From an uncultured Treponema sp. (GTDB lineage: Bacteria > Spirochaetota > Spirochaetia > Treponematales > Treponemataceae), in assembly GCA_905372265.1 (NCBI GenBank), contig CAJPOL010000022.1:1-22334 (forward strand): a stretch of DNA of 22,334 nucleotides. Reading direction: 5' to 3'. The position numbers and the translations under genes were made by a program. This document shows positions 6,691-15,211 of this stretch, piece after piece; positions within the stretch are counted from its first letter, which is position 1; every line of letters starts with the position of its first letter. The notes below the pieces were generated by a model. The model saw only the letters and a list, made by a program, of their open reading frames with translations, did not search any database and was not told where the DNA came from.

Positions 6691-7389
6691 TGGTGTCTCT
6701 ATATATAAAAGCTGATACATATGGTTTTTATATGATATCATATACTTATTTCCCAGAACGATTTGTAATTTTGTGCGGAGCCTACAAATAAGACTTTGTA
6801 CATAATTTTGCCGGTTTTTGCTTTTCCCTGCATGAAGCGCTTGAATAATATCGTCTTTGCTCAAGCCGTCTCTTTTTTCTAAGAATTTTTCTAATAAACA
6901 TTGTTGGTTTTTTGAAAAGAATTTTAAGAAACCGTTAATCTCGTTACCATCCGCATAGTGAGCATGTTGTGTACCGGATGGCGCAGCTTGTGCACTGTGA
7001 GTATGCTTTTCAGCTTCATGGGCCATATCTTTTAGTTTCTGTAAACTCATTTTTACTTTTTTTATCAACTCTCTGTCTTTTGCGGTAACAAACGGAAACT
7101 GATTATAGGACTGAGCGGCATATGCGGTAAAATTGAATTGGCTATTTGTTTCTTTATAAACTATAACGGTAAAAGTGAAGCCTAAACGGTTAAGTAATGC
7201 TTCCACATCTAAGTGATAGTGCTGCACCTCGGCTTCTTCGACCAGGAGAACTTTTAGCGAAGGTTTTTCGATTTGAGCGAGTAATTCTTTTAAGCAATGA
7301 GCAGATATAGCTATGATATCGTCATCTTCAAGGTGTCGATGGAGCCGGTTATTTCTTTCTCGATTATGATCGTATAACAGAACTCTCAT
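6688..7389 (-). CDS. Atypical response regulator: pseudo-receiver plus winged helix
   Basis: A 233-residue protein convergent with cheY. Residues 1-120 look like a receiver fold (MRVLLYDHN start, KVLLVEEAEV as the third strand), but the position where a receiver has its phospho-acceptor Asp reads E51/E52 and the usual acidic pair is reduced to D7. The middle (about 122-150) is a His/Ala-rich linker. The C-terminus (about 150-230) resembles an OmpR-type winged helix: NYVQSLICRLRTKLQIVL as recognition helix, then KYMISYKNHMYQL as the wing hairpin. This suggests a DNA-binding regulator working without phosphorylation. Start ATG 7389 has no Shine-Dalgarno. It lies 68 nt beyond the lepA stop on the same strand and could be co-transcribed. 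Domain calls are by pattern only. Confidence 0.7.
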   Translation of the reverse strand: MRVLLYDHNRERNNRLHRHLEDDDIIAISAHCLKELLAQIEKPSLKVLLVEEAEVQHYHLDVEALLNRLGFTFTVIVYKETNSQFNFTAYAAQSYNQFPFVTAKDRELIKKVKMSLQKLKDMAHEAEKHTHSAQAAPSGTQHAHYADGNEINGFLKFFSKNQQCLLEKFLEKRDGLSKDDIIQALHAGKSKNRQNYVQSLICRLRTKLQIVLGNKYMISYKNHMYQLLYIETP

Positions 7390-7457
7390 ACTATTGTTAT
7401 CGGCTTATTTATATTTATTTGAAGACTGTATACATCTTTTCAAGGGTTCTTCGGTAT

Positions 7458-9240
7458 CTACTCGCTTTTTGTCTTTAATACTGAAAGGAAAGCTGATTGC
7501 GGCAGCTCGACATCGCCGACCATCTTCATACGCTTTTTCCCCTCTTTCTGTTTTTCAAGGAGCTTGCGCTTGCGGGTAATATCTCCGCCGTAGCACTTTG
7601 CCAACACGTCCTTGCGCACCGGATTTACCGTTTCGCGCGCAATGACTTGACTGCCGATTGCCCCCTGAATCGCGATCTTAAACTGCTGCCGTGTAATTTC
7701 TTCCTTTAACTGTTCGCACACGTGACGCGCCTTGTTGTAGGCGTTGGGTTTATACGAAAGCTGCGCAAGGGCGTCCACCGGCTTGCCGTTCAGCAGAATA
7801 TCGATTTTAACCAGCTCCGTCGGGCGCATTTCAATCACTTCGTATTCAAAGGAGGCATAGCCGCGGCTGATGCTTTTTAAGCGGTCGTAAAACTCAAACA
7901 GCACTTCTGCGAGCGGCATTTCGTAGGTAACCTCCACCCGCTTTTGGTCGAGGTAGTTCATCGCGGTCTGTACGCCCCGTTTTTCAATACAGAGGGAGAT
8001 AATATTGCCGAGATATTCCGTCGGGGTGATGATATTCGCTTTTATATACGGCTCATCCGCGGATGCGATCTTGCCTTCGTCGGGATATTCGGCGGGGTTG
8101 TCGCAGCTCATCGTTTCGCCGCTCCGCAGATGGAGGCGGTAACGTACGGACGGCGCGGTAAAGATAACCGCCTGATCGAATTCCCGCTCAAGCCGCTCCT
8201 GCACAATCTCCAGATGAAGCAGCCCCAAAAAACCGCAACGGAACCCGTGTCCGAGCGCTATCGAAGAATCTTTTTCGTAGGTGAGACTTGCATCATTCAG
8301 CTTGAGCTTGTCAAAGGCATCACGCAGCTGCTCATAGTCATTGGTATCGACGGGATACACGGAAGAAAACACCACCGGTTTGACCGCTTTGAATCCGGCA
8401 CGGGGTTCCGCACAGGGTCGCGTCGCATCGGTGAGCGTATCGCCGACTTGTACATCGGAGACGGTTTTAATCCCGGCGATGATATAACCGACTTCCCCCG
8501 CACGCAGGGAATCCCGCTGCACGAGGCCGAGAATGAAAACACCTGTCTCTTCTACGCGGTATTCCGCATTGCTGTGCATAAAACGGATAGTCATGCCGGG
8601 CGTTATCGTCCCTTCAAACACCCGCAGGTGGATGATAACCCCGCGGTATGCATCGTAGTGGCAGTCGAAGATGAGCGCCTGCAAGGGAGCATCCGCAGAA
8701 CCGGCGGGCTTCAAAGAGCGCATCGATATTTTTACCGGTCTTTGCCGAAACTGCAACGGCACTATCGGAATCGAGTCCTAAATCGTGATCAATCTGAGCG
8801 GAAACCGCCGGAATATCTGCCGCCGGTAAGTCAATTTTGTTGATCACCGGCAAAATTTCGAGGTTGTGTTCAAGCGCAAGGTACATATTGGAAAGTGTCT
8901 GCGACTCCACTCCTTGCGTCGCATCGACAATCAAAATTGCCCCCTCACAGGACGCAATGGCGCGGGATACCTCGTAGGTAAAGTCCACATGTCCGGGTGT
9001 GTCGACAAAGTTTAAAAGATAGTCCTGCCCGTCGGCAGCACGGTACGGAATGGTAACCGCCTGGCTTTTAATGGTAATGCCGCGTTCCCGCTCAATATCC
9101 ATGTTATCGGTCATCTGCGCACGATAGTAGCGTTCATCGATAACCTTGGCTTTTTCAATTAAACGGTCGGCAAGCGTTGACTTCCCGTGATCAATATGAG
9201 CAACAATACAGAAATTGCGGATATGGTCGATTGCATACAT
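7458..9240 (-). pseudogene. lepA: Elongation factor 4 (LepA) gene with internal frameshift
   Basis: LepA/EF4 is a ribosome-binding GTPase acting in translation. The first part (9240 to about 8709) has all G motifs: AHIDHGKST (G1), RGIT (G2), DTPGH (G3), NKID (G4) and VSAKTG (G5). The second part (about 8708 to 7458), from PAGSADAPLQALIFDCHYDAYRGV to the C-terminus, is intact in the next frame and includes the LepA-specific YDRLKSISRGYAS and the KRKLLEKQKEGKKRMK region. Frame one reaches DALFEA, then runs into a stop at 8614. Against E. coli LepA about seven residues of the (L/I)VRxIPP type are missing, implying loss of roughly 23 nt near 8709. Repaired, the protein would be about 600 residues, the normal length. 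The start MYAIDHIRNF is right for the family but lacks a Shine-Dalgarno. This is a real mutation or an assembly/base-calling error. Confidence 0.9.
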
Positions 9241-9318
9241 AGAGCTTGTATACTATTGGAAATAAGCCCGGCTGTCCAGACGGCAGATAGCGCTTCTTCT
9301 AAAAAAGAGCCTGCATTT

Positions 9319-10131
9319 CTAATGTCTATATGCCGACTTTCGGTATTCCAGCGGTGTTGTGCCGAAGTATTTTTTCATCTCGCGGGAAAAATGGCTGACA
9401 TCGCAAAAGCCGTTTTCCTCCGCAATTTGACTGACAGGTAAAGCGCTGTTCCGCAGCAATTCCATAGCAGTATGGAGCCGCTGAGACATGATATACCGAT
9501 GCGGAGACATCGTTAATTCAGCTTGAAAGATTCTAAATAATTGCGAGCGGCTGATCCCAACAGTATCGGCAAGCGCTTCTACGGTCAGCTGCGCCTTTTT
9601 ATCCGCAATAACTTTGAGAGCGCGAGCTACTACATAATTCACATTCTGTTGCGATTGTTTTTGCTGCAGCCGTATCGACAACTCATCGAAGATACTAAAA
9701 AGAGCGGCATTCATATTATACGCCGTATCAGCCGGTAATCGAAGGTTCTCAAATACCGTCAATAGCCGTGCGCCGTCATCTATTGAAACTACAGGACATT
9801 TTTTTAGCGCCCCTGTTTGGGCAACCAGCTGCGGGGCATCAATACCGGTAAAGCCTATCCACCAATATTCCCATGGATCCTTTATCGATGCCTCGTACCA
9901 TGTGAGGGATTCAGGGAAAATAATAAATACATCATTCTTTTTTACATGAAACTGCTGCCCATCCGCAACATATATGCCGCTTCCGTCCTTGATATAGTGT
10001 AAAACAAAGTGTTTTCTGATCGACGGCCCATAACGGTGCTTAGACTCCGAGCGCTGCCAGCCGTATTCCAGAACCGATAAACCGTAGCAGCACCGCATAT
10101 CGGTATTGTAGTATTTATTTTTATACGCCAT
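9319..10131 (-). CDS. AraC-family transcriptional regulator
   Basis: A 270-residue regulator. The N-terminal half is a cupin-type sugar-sensing domain (HYIKDGSGIYVADGQQFHVKKNDVFIIFPESLTWYEA, then EYWWIGFTG, a common signature in this group). The C-terminal 100 residues hold the two AraC helix-turn-helix motifs: TVEALADTVGISRSQLFRIFQ and VSQIAEENGFCDVSHFSREMKKYFGTTPLEYR. It is divergent from a carbohydrate-uptake operon, which it most likely controls (inference from position and from the direct repeats between the two genes). The ATG at 10131 has no convincing Shine-Dalgarno and lies 9 nt after a strong -10 box. Its gene ends 78 nt before lepA on the same strand, with no clear terminator between them. 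Confidence 0.93.
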   Translation of the reverse strand: MAYKNKYYNTDMRCCYGLSVLEYGWQRSESKHRYGPSIRKHFVLHYIKDGSGIYVADGQQFHVKKNDVFIIFPESLTWYEASIKDPWEYWWIGFTGIDAPQLVAQTGALKKCPVVSIDDGARLLTVFENLRLPADTAYNMNAALFSIFDELSIRLQQKQSQQNVNYVVARALKVIADKKAQLTVEALADTVGISRSQLFRIFQAELTMSPHRYIMSQRLHTAMELLRNSALPVSQIAEENGFCDVSHFSREMKKYFGTTPLEYRKSAYRH

Positions 10132-10140
10132 TTCTCTATC

Positions 10141-10169
10141 AGTATAGCAGCGCTTCTATCAAAATGCAA
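10141..10169 (-). promoter_or_regulatory. Sigma-70 promoter of the araC-type gene
   Basis: On the minus strand TTGCAT (10169-10164), a 17-nt spacer and TATACT (10146-10141). The -10 box ends 9 nt before the ATG, so the leader would be about 3 nt. The -35 overlaps the first of two direct repeats, suggesting autorepression. Confidence 0.65.
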
Positions 10170-10199
10170 CAATAATCCTGCTAAAGGCAACATTTATCC
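10166..10199 (+). promoter_or_regulatory. Candidate AraC-type operator: two direct repeats 21 bp apart
   Basis: GCAACAATAATCC (10166-10178) and GCAACATTTATCC (10187-10199) match at 11 of 13 positions and are offset by 21 bp, two helical turns, the arrangement typical of AraC/XylS binding sites. The first repeat overlaps the regulator's own -35. The second ends one base before the -35 of the operon promoter, the normal place for activation. Confidence 0.6.
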
Positions 10200-10200
10200 A

Positions 10201-10229
10201 TTGACGGTAAAAAAAAGCAATCTTATGCT
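10201..10229 (+). promoter_or_regulatory. Candidate promoter of the carbohydrate operon
   Basis: TTGACG (10201-10206), a 17-nt spacer and TATGCT (10224-10229). The weak -10 fits a promoter that needs an activator. The predicted start is near 10236, about 50 nt before the oxidoreductase ATG. Confidence 0.5.
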
Positions 10230-10285
10230 ATATAAAGATATATGTGCGTCCAGAGAAAGGGCGCGTAGGTTTATCAGAGGATGTT

Positions 10286-11587
10286 ATGGAGAAGATGCTG
10301 ACAGTTGCTTTAGCGGGACTTGGGAACCGCGGCCTCTACGCTTACGGAAACGAGTTACACCGGCTGCAAGACAGCGTAAAAGTTACCGCCGTTGCCGACA
10401 TTGATCCTGAAAAAGTCAATTCGGCAAAGGAGCTTTTTTCTCTTGATGAGGCACACTGTTTTTCCAGTGCGGAAGCGCTCTTAGCGCAGCCTCAACTGGC
10501 CGATGTGCTTTTTATCACCACACAAGACCGCCAGCATGTTGATCACGCAATTCCCGCTCTTCATGCAGGCTATGATGTAGTGCTTGAAAAACCGATTTCA
10601 CCTGATGCCGCCGAGATACAAGCCCTTTTGGAAGCCAAGCGGCAAACGGGTAAACAGGTTATTGTCTGTCATGTGTTGCGGTATACGCCGTTTTATAACA
10701 CAATTAAAGATTTGCTTGATGCCGGTACCGTCGGTACGGTTATGAATATTCAGGCTATCGAAAATGTCGGCTATTATCATCATGCGCATAGTTTTGTGCG
10801 CGGGAATTGGCGGCGCTCCGATACGACTTCTCCGATGATTTTGCAAAAATGCTGCCATGACTTTGATATTTTTCTGTGGCTGACCGGCGGCATACCCCAG
10901 CGCGTGAGCTCATTCGGAGCGCTCAGCTTTTTCACGGCCGCGAATGCCCCCGAAGGAGCGGCGGATTACTGCATGGACGGCTGTAAGGCAAAAGACGCTT
11001 GCGTGTTTGATGCGGAAAAAATATACCTGACCAATCCGCGGACGGGTTTTTTGCAGGGGAACAGCGGATGGCCGAACGATGTAGTCGCCTTTCAGCCCAC
11101 TGAACAAAAGCTGCGGGATAACTTAAACCGCGGCCCGTACGGCCGTTGCGTATACCGGTGCGATAACACTGTCGTGGATCATCAGGTGGTAAACGTAGAA
11201 TTGAGCGGAAATATTTTGATAAATTTTACCATGTCGGCTTTTTCGCCCGACGTTACCCGCGTAACAAAAATCATGGGAACGTCCGGCTGTATTCTCGCCG
11301 ATACCGGAACAAATACCATTACCGTTGCGCCGTTCGGTAAAAAAGCGTATCAAGCGGAGATTGCCGTTCAGTCCGCTCATTCGGGGCACGGCGGCGGAGA
11401 CGGCGGTTTGGTGCGGGAAGCGGTTGACTACTTTTTACACCCCGAACGGAAGAGTGTCCGGCTCAGTTCCCTGGAAGTATCGGTCGGCAGCCACCTTATA
11501 GCCTTAGCGGCAGAAACGTCCCGTTTGGAAAACGGAAAAGTTATTCCTATAAATGTAAATACCAGAGCCTTGAGCTCTGTTCTGTAA
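10286..11587 (+). CDS. Gfo/Idh/MocA-family oxidoreductase
   Basis: A 433-residue NAD(P)-dependent dehydrogenase, probably acting on a sugar or sugar derivative brought in by the transporter encoded downstream. The Rossmann fold starts with VALAGLGNRG (7-16) and AVADID (35-40). The family signature EKPIS (101-105) holds the catalytic Lys K102, and QKCCHDFDIFLWL holds the active-site His H191 with a following Asp. An uncommon Cys-containing segment, DYCMDGCKAKDACVFD (C229, C233, C239), interrupts the C-terminal domain. The start at 10286 is chosen over upstream in-frame codons because AGAGGA lies just before it and the fold begins right after. It ends 10 nt before the binding-protein gene, as first gene of the operon. 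Substrate unknown. Confidence 0.9.
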   Translation: MEKMLTVALAGLGNRGLYAYGNELHRLQDSVKVTAVADIDPEKVNSAKELFSLDEAHCFSSAEALLAQPQLADVLFITTQDRQHVDHAIPALHAGYDVVLEKPISPDAAEIQALLEAKRQTGKQVIVCHVLRYTPFYNTIKDLLDAGTVGTVMNIQAIENVGYYHHAHSFVRGNWRRSDTTSPMILQKCCHDFDIFLWLTGGIPQRVSSFGALSFFTAANAPEGAADYCMDGCKAKDACVFDAEKIYLTNPRTGFLQGNSGWPNDVVAFQPTEQKLRDNLNRGPYGRCVYRCDNTVVDHQVVNVELSGNILINFTMSAFSPDVTRVTKIMGTSGCILADTGTNTITVAPFGKKAYQAEIAVQSAHSGHGGGDGGLVREAVDYFLHPERKSVRLSSLEVSVGSHLIALAAETSRLENGKVIPINVNTRALSSVL

Positions 11588-11597
11588 GGAGGAAAAC

Positions 11598-13304
11598 ATG
11601 AAAAAGAGGATGATGCATACGGCAATCGCCGCCGGTCTTGTGGGACTAGCGGCTCTCTGTACCGCATGTACGCAACAGACGGCGGATAAGGATTCCGGCA
11701 GTACAGCGGCGGCCGGTTCCGCTCCTACGGCGTGGTATGAAAAATACTCTGAGCCGGTTACCGTGAATATCGGCAGGAGGGTGAGCAAGAACTTTCTTAA
11801 AGGCGAAGATTGTACGAACAATCAGTATACACGGTGGATAAAAGAAAAGCTCAACATCGATATTACGCTCGCTTTTTCTCAGGAGAATATACGGCAGGAA
11901 ATGACTCTTGCGCTTGCGACCGGTGCACTGCCTGACGTTATGGTGATCAGCGATCCGCTGCAATTGCATCAATTGATCGATGCCGATTTACTCGCCGATT
12001 TGAACGGAGTCTATGATCAATACGCAAGCCCGCTACTGAAAGATATGATTGAGAGTTTCGGCGGTAAAGAAAAGGCCTTTGCATCCGCCATGCAGGACGG
12101 TAAATTATATGCTATTCCGGCAATGATGCCCGGCTATGAATATGCGCTGACATGGGTACGCAAAGACTGGCTTGATAAGTTGAACCTGCCGATGCCGACG
12201 ACTATGGATGAGCTGGTTGCTACCGCCCGCCGGTTTGTCGAGGCCGATTTAGCCGGAGGCAAACAAACAGTCGGTATTGAGCTTTCTAAAGACTTAGCCG
12301 GAATCTACAGCGATTCATGCACTGCAGACCCGCTGTTCAATTACTACAATGCGTTCCCGAAACTTTGGATTAAAAATGCGGCGGGCGAATGGCAGTGGGG
12401 CTCGGTGCAGCCTGAGACAAAGCAAGGATTGGAAACACTCAATCAATGGTATAAGGAAGGTATTATTGCAAAAGATTTTGTAACCCGCGATCCTTATGCA
12501 TCGATTGCATCGGGTTATTCCGGTATTGTATTCGGCGCTTGGTGGATACCCGTGTGGCCGCTCAACGATACGGTTGCAAACAATGCCGAAGCGGATTGGA
12601 GACCATGTATTTGTACGGTTTCCCCCGATGGTAAGTACCGCGTATTCGGTAACAATATCAATATTGCATACGCTATTGTGAATAAAGATTACGCGCATCC
12701 TGAAGCCTTAATCAAGCTGCTGAATTTAAGTGCCGAAGTACAGGTCGATTTTGACGGTAAAGCATTAAGCGATGAAGAAGTACAAAAGTACGGCATGCAG
12801 ATACCTGAATCGGTGCTGCATGCTTATAGCGGTACTAATATGAAATGGAATGACTGGCCGACCAATACGATTTTGCGCTTTTATAATCAAATGATAAAGC
12901 TCGCTGCAGAACGGGCACGGATGATGGACAATTATAAAGCCGGTAAAAAAGACGGCATTCCCGCTACCGAACAGACGTTACTGCAGAATGTCATTAATTT
13001 TGAAAATAATACCGACCGCGGTATGCTTGCATGGCAGGATTATACCCGCTATAAGGCAATGGAAGCGATGCTGAACATAGAACCTCAGCTCGAAACCCGC
13101 GCGTGCTATTATCCGATGTCAACCGAAACGATGCAGCAAAAATGGGCTAACCTGAAAACGATGGAGGAACAGGTATTCCTAAAAATTATTATGGGGGAAG
13201 AACCGCTCAGTAAATTTGATACGTTTGTTTCCGATTGGCAAAATCAAGGCGGCGCAGAAATAACAAAAGAAGTGAACGAGCAGGCCAGAAGGAGAGGTCA
13301 ATAG
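11598..13304 (+). CDS. Lipoprotein substrate-binding protein of a carbohydrate ABC importer
   Basis: A 568-residue extracytoplasmic solute-binding protein of the large type (LipO/YtcQ-like) that partners LplB/YtcP permeases. The signal MKKRMMHTAIAAGLVGLAAL ends in the relaxed spirochaetal lipobox LCTAC, predicting lipidation at C24, followed by a flexible stretch of Gln, Ser, Thr, Gly and Ala. The mature part has recognisable binding-protein elements such as ALATGALPDVMVISDP and YAIPAMMPGYEYALTWVRKDWLDKL. Shine-Dalgarno AAGGAGG is strong, stronger than those of the permease genes, matching the usual need for excess binding protein. A large hairpin follows the gene. The ligand cannot be read from sequence; complex oligosaccharides are typical for this class. 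Confidence 0.92.
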   Translation: MKKRMMHTAIAAGLVGLAALCTACTQQTADKDSGSTAAAGSAPTAWYEKYSEPVTVNIGRRVSKNFLKGEDCTNNQYTRWIKEKLNIDITLAFSQENIRQEMTLALATGALPDVMVISDPLQLHQLIDADLLADLNGVYDQYASPLLKDMIESFGGKEKAFASAMQDGKLYAIPAMMPGYEYALTWVRKDWLDKLNLPMPTTMDELVATARRFVEADLAGGKQTVGIELSKDLAGIYSDSCTADPLFNYYNAFPKLWIKNAAGEWQWGSVQPETKQGLETLNQWYKEGIIAKDFVTRDPYASIASGYSGIVFGAWWIPVWPLNDTVANNAEADWRPCICTVSPDGKYRVFGNNINIAYAIVNKDYAHPEALIKLLNLSAEVQVDFDGKALSDEEVQKYGMQIPESVLHAYSGTNMKWNDWPTNTILRFYNQMIKLAAERARMMDNYKAGKKDGIPATEQTLLQNVINFENNTDRGMLAWQDYTRYKAMEAMLNIEPQLETRACYYPMSTETMQQKWANLKTMEEQVFLKIIMGEEPLSKFDTFVSDWQNQGGAEITKEVNEQARRRGQ

Positions 13305-13319
13305 TACATGAAGGAATGC

Positions 13320-13359
13320 GGGGCTGTCTTGAAAAGCACCAGGCTTTTAAGGCAGCCCC
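13320..13359 (+). repeat. Large intercistronic hairpin between binding protein and permease genes
   Basis: GGGGCTGTCTT (13320-13330) pairs with AAGGCAGCCCC (13349-13359), 11 pairs with one G-U. Inside it AAAAGC (13332-13337) pairs with GCTTTT (13343-13348), leaving one bulged G and a 5-nt loop, for 17 pairs in all. It is followed by CTCCCCC rather than T, so it is not a standard terminator. It likely protects the upstream mRNA end and lets the binding protein be made in excess, as REP hairpins do after malE. Confidence 0.75.
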
Positions 13360-13382
13360 CTCCCCCATTGTTGGAGGTTATT

Positions 13383-14273
13383 ATGCGCGATAAAAAAGCA
13401 CAGTGGGCATACCGTTTGATGACTCTGCCCGGATTACTGTGCCTGCTCGCTTTCAGTTATATCCCGATGTTCGGTATTATTATGGCCTTTCAGAATTTTA
13501 TCCCAACGAAAGGCTTTTTATATTCAAAATTTATAGGGTTAAAGCATTTTTATTATCTCTTTCAGCTGCCCGATATTGCAAATGTATTCTACAATACGCT
13601 GTATATTGCATTTGCAAAAATTGTATTGGGTCTTATCATCCCTATTCTTTTTGCATTGATGCTTAATGAGATACGGAGCAGAACATTCCTCAAGCTGTCG
13701 CAGACGATTATGTATTTGCCGAATTTTGTTTCGTGGGTTATTTTGGCAACTATTTTCAGGCAGATTTTTTCAAACTTCGGTTTTGTCAACGCAATGCTCC
13801 AAGCACTTAATTTTGAACCGGTAAACTTTTTAGGTAACGGCGGCTGGTTTAGAACGATTGTTATTTGGTCTGATGTATGGAAAAATTTCGGCTTCGGTAC
13901 AATTGTCTATCTTGCTTCGATTATTGCCATTAATCCGAATTTATACGATGCCGCTAAAATAGACGGCGCATCAAAACTGCAACAGATATGGCATGTTACG
14001 CTTCCGGGGATGGCTTCAATCATTGTGCTGATGGCGACTCTTTCACTTGGACGCGTGTTAAGCGCCGGTTTTGATCAGATATACAATATGTATAATCCGC
14101 TTGTTTATTCTCATGCGGATATTATCGATACGTATGTGTACCGTATCGGCCTTGAAGGAATGCAATTCGGCTTTGCCGCTGCTGTCGGGCTTTTTCAATC
14201 CGTAATCAGCTGTATATTGATCATACTTTCTTATTTCTTAGCGGGTAAATATGCAAACTACCGAATTTTTTAA
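13383..14273 (+). CDS. ABC importer permease, LplB-like
   Basis: A 296-residue inner-membrane permease of the carbohydrate-uptake family. About six hydrophobic segments are visible, the first being LMTLPGLLCLLAFSYIPMFG. The EAA-type loop that docks the ATPase is LYDAAKIDGASKLQQIWHVTLPG. The IIMAFQNFIPTKG region and the C-terminal YFLAGKYANYRIF are typical of LplB. The ATG at 13383 has GGAGG five bases upstream. An in-frame upstream start at 13308 would place the large hairpin inside the coding sequence and add a non-hydrophobic, Pro-rich tail, so it was rejected. No ATPase gene is present; a shared ATPase encoded elsewhere (MsmX-type) is expected. Confidence 0.92.
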   Translation: MRDKKAQWAYRLMTLPGLLCLLAFSYIPMFGIIMAFQNFIPTKGFLYSKFIGLKHFYYLFQLPDIANVFYNTLYIAFAKIVLGLIIPILFALMLNEIRSRTFLKLSQTIMYLPNFVSWVILATIFRQIFSNFGFVNAMLQALNFEPVNFLGNGGWFRTIVIWSDVWKNFGFGTIVYLASIIAINPNLYDAAKIDGASKLQQIWHVTLPGMASIIVLMATLSLGRVLSAGFDQIYNMYNPLVYSHADIIDTYVYRIGLEGMQFGFAAAVGLFQSVISCILIILSYFLAGKYANYRIF

Positions 14274-14284
14274 AGGATAAACCG

Positions 14285-15154
14285 ATGAAACAATCCAGTA
14301 CTTTAAATATAGCAATATATATCATTGTGTTTATAGCGGCAGCTTTATGTCTTTTACCGATTATCAACATCATTGCCATCTCGCTCAGTGAAGCATCGAT
14401 AGCTGTTACCGGACAGGTCTTTTTTATTCCGAAACGTTTTACACTGGCTTCATACGAAAAAATGTTTGCCGAAGGGCAATTTATGCGTTCCTTTATGATT
14501 TCCGTTGCACGGGTCGTCATAACGCTGTGTCTTTCCATACCGGTAACGGTGATGATGGGTTACGCATTATCAAAAGACGTAAAAGTATTCCGCGAACGTA
14601 CCGTTATCACATGGCTTACGATTATTCCGATGCTGTTCGGCGGCGGGCTGATTCCGACTTACATGGTAATGAATATGTACGGCCTTATTAACCGGTTCTC
14701 GGCGCTGATCCTGCCGGCGATATTCAGTACCTTCAATATGCTGATCGTTATGAATTATTTCCGCGGCATTCCGAAAGAACTGGAAGAATCCGCTGTTATC
14801 GACGGCGCCGGTCCATGGCGGATATTGTGGTCTATCTTTTTGCCGCTTGCACTTCCGACCATCGCAACGGTTTCACTCTTTATCATTGTCGGAACATGGA
14901 ATGAGTTTTTTGCCGGTCTTATTTATATCAAGGATATTAAAAACTATCCGCTGCAAACCTACATCCGCAGTCTCACCATCAATGTTGATTTTGTGATGCT
15001 GACCAAAGAAGAGCTGATTGAACGGATGAAAATCAACGGCCTGACCTTTAACTCAGCAAAAGTCGTTGTAGCGATGCTGCCGGTCTTGTGTATTTATCCG
15101 TTCCTGCAAAAATATTTTGTAAAAGGACTGGTGCTCGGTTCGGTAAAAGAATAA
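14285..15154 (+). CDS. ABC importer permease, YtcP-like
   Basis: A 289-residue second permease of the importer, forming a heterodimer with the preceding one. Hydrophobic segments start with IAIYIIVFIAAALCLLPIIN. The EAA loop is ELEESAVIDGAGPWRILWSIFLPLALP, and the C-terminal FLQKYFVKGLVLGSVKE is a hallmark of this permease group. AAAGGA lies seven bases before the ATG, and the gene follows its partner by 11 nt. With the oxidoreductase and binding-protein genes it completes an uptake and first-step catabolism operon. A possible weak terminator follows at 15187-15211. Confidence 0.94.
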   Translation: MKQSSTLNIAIYIIVFIAAALCLLPIINIIAISLSEASIAVTGQVFFIPKRFTLASYEKMFAEGQFMRSFMISVARVVITLCLSIPVTVMMGYALSKDVKVFRERTVITWLTIIPMLFGGGLIPTYMVMNMYGLINRFSALILPAIFSTFNMLIVMNYFRGIPKELEESAVIDGAGPWRILWSIFLPLALPTIATVSLFIIVGTWNEFFAGLIYIKDIKNYPLQTYIRSLTINVDFVMLTKEELIERMKINGLTFNSAKVVVAMLPVLCIYPFLQKYFVKGLVLGSVKE

Positions 15155-15186
15155 GAACAAACGAAAGTTTAAAGTTTTTTGAGATC

Positions 15187-15211
15187 GAAGAAGCACGCTC
15201 TTGCTTTTTTC
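15187..15211 (+). terminator. Weak terminator-like hairpin after the permease operon
   Basis: GAAGAAGC (15187-15194) pairs with GCTTTTTT (15203-15210) with two G-U pairs and an 8-nt loop. The T-run is part of the stem's 3' arm. It sits between the second permease gene and tilS and overlaps a promoter-like element for tilS. Confidence 0.35.

Noticed and set aside
7410..7445. Imperfect palindrome around GTATAC upstream of the atypical regulator
   Set aside because: The arms match only with a one-base offset, which is not enough to call an operator or a terminator.
7944..8843. Long open frame of about 299 codons on the plus strand
   Set aside because: It lies opposite the well-supported lepA coding sequence and its translation shows no recognisable family. 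It is an antisense shadow.
13308..13382. N-terminal extension of the first sugar permease
   Set aside because: It would translate a 17-bp hairpin into a Pro-rich tail with no membrane segment, and the ATG at 13383 has a strong Shine-Dalgarno at the right distance.
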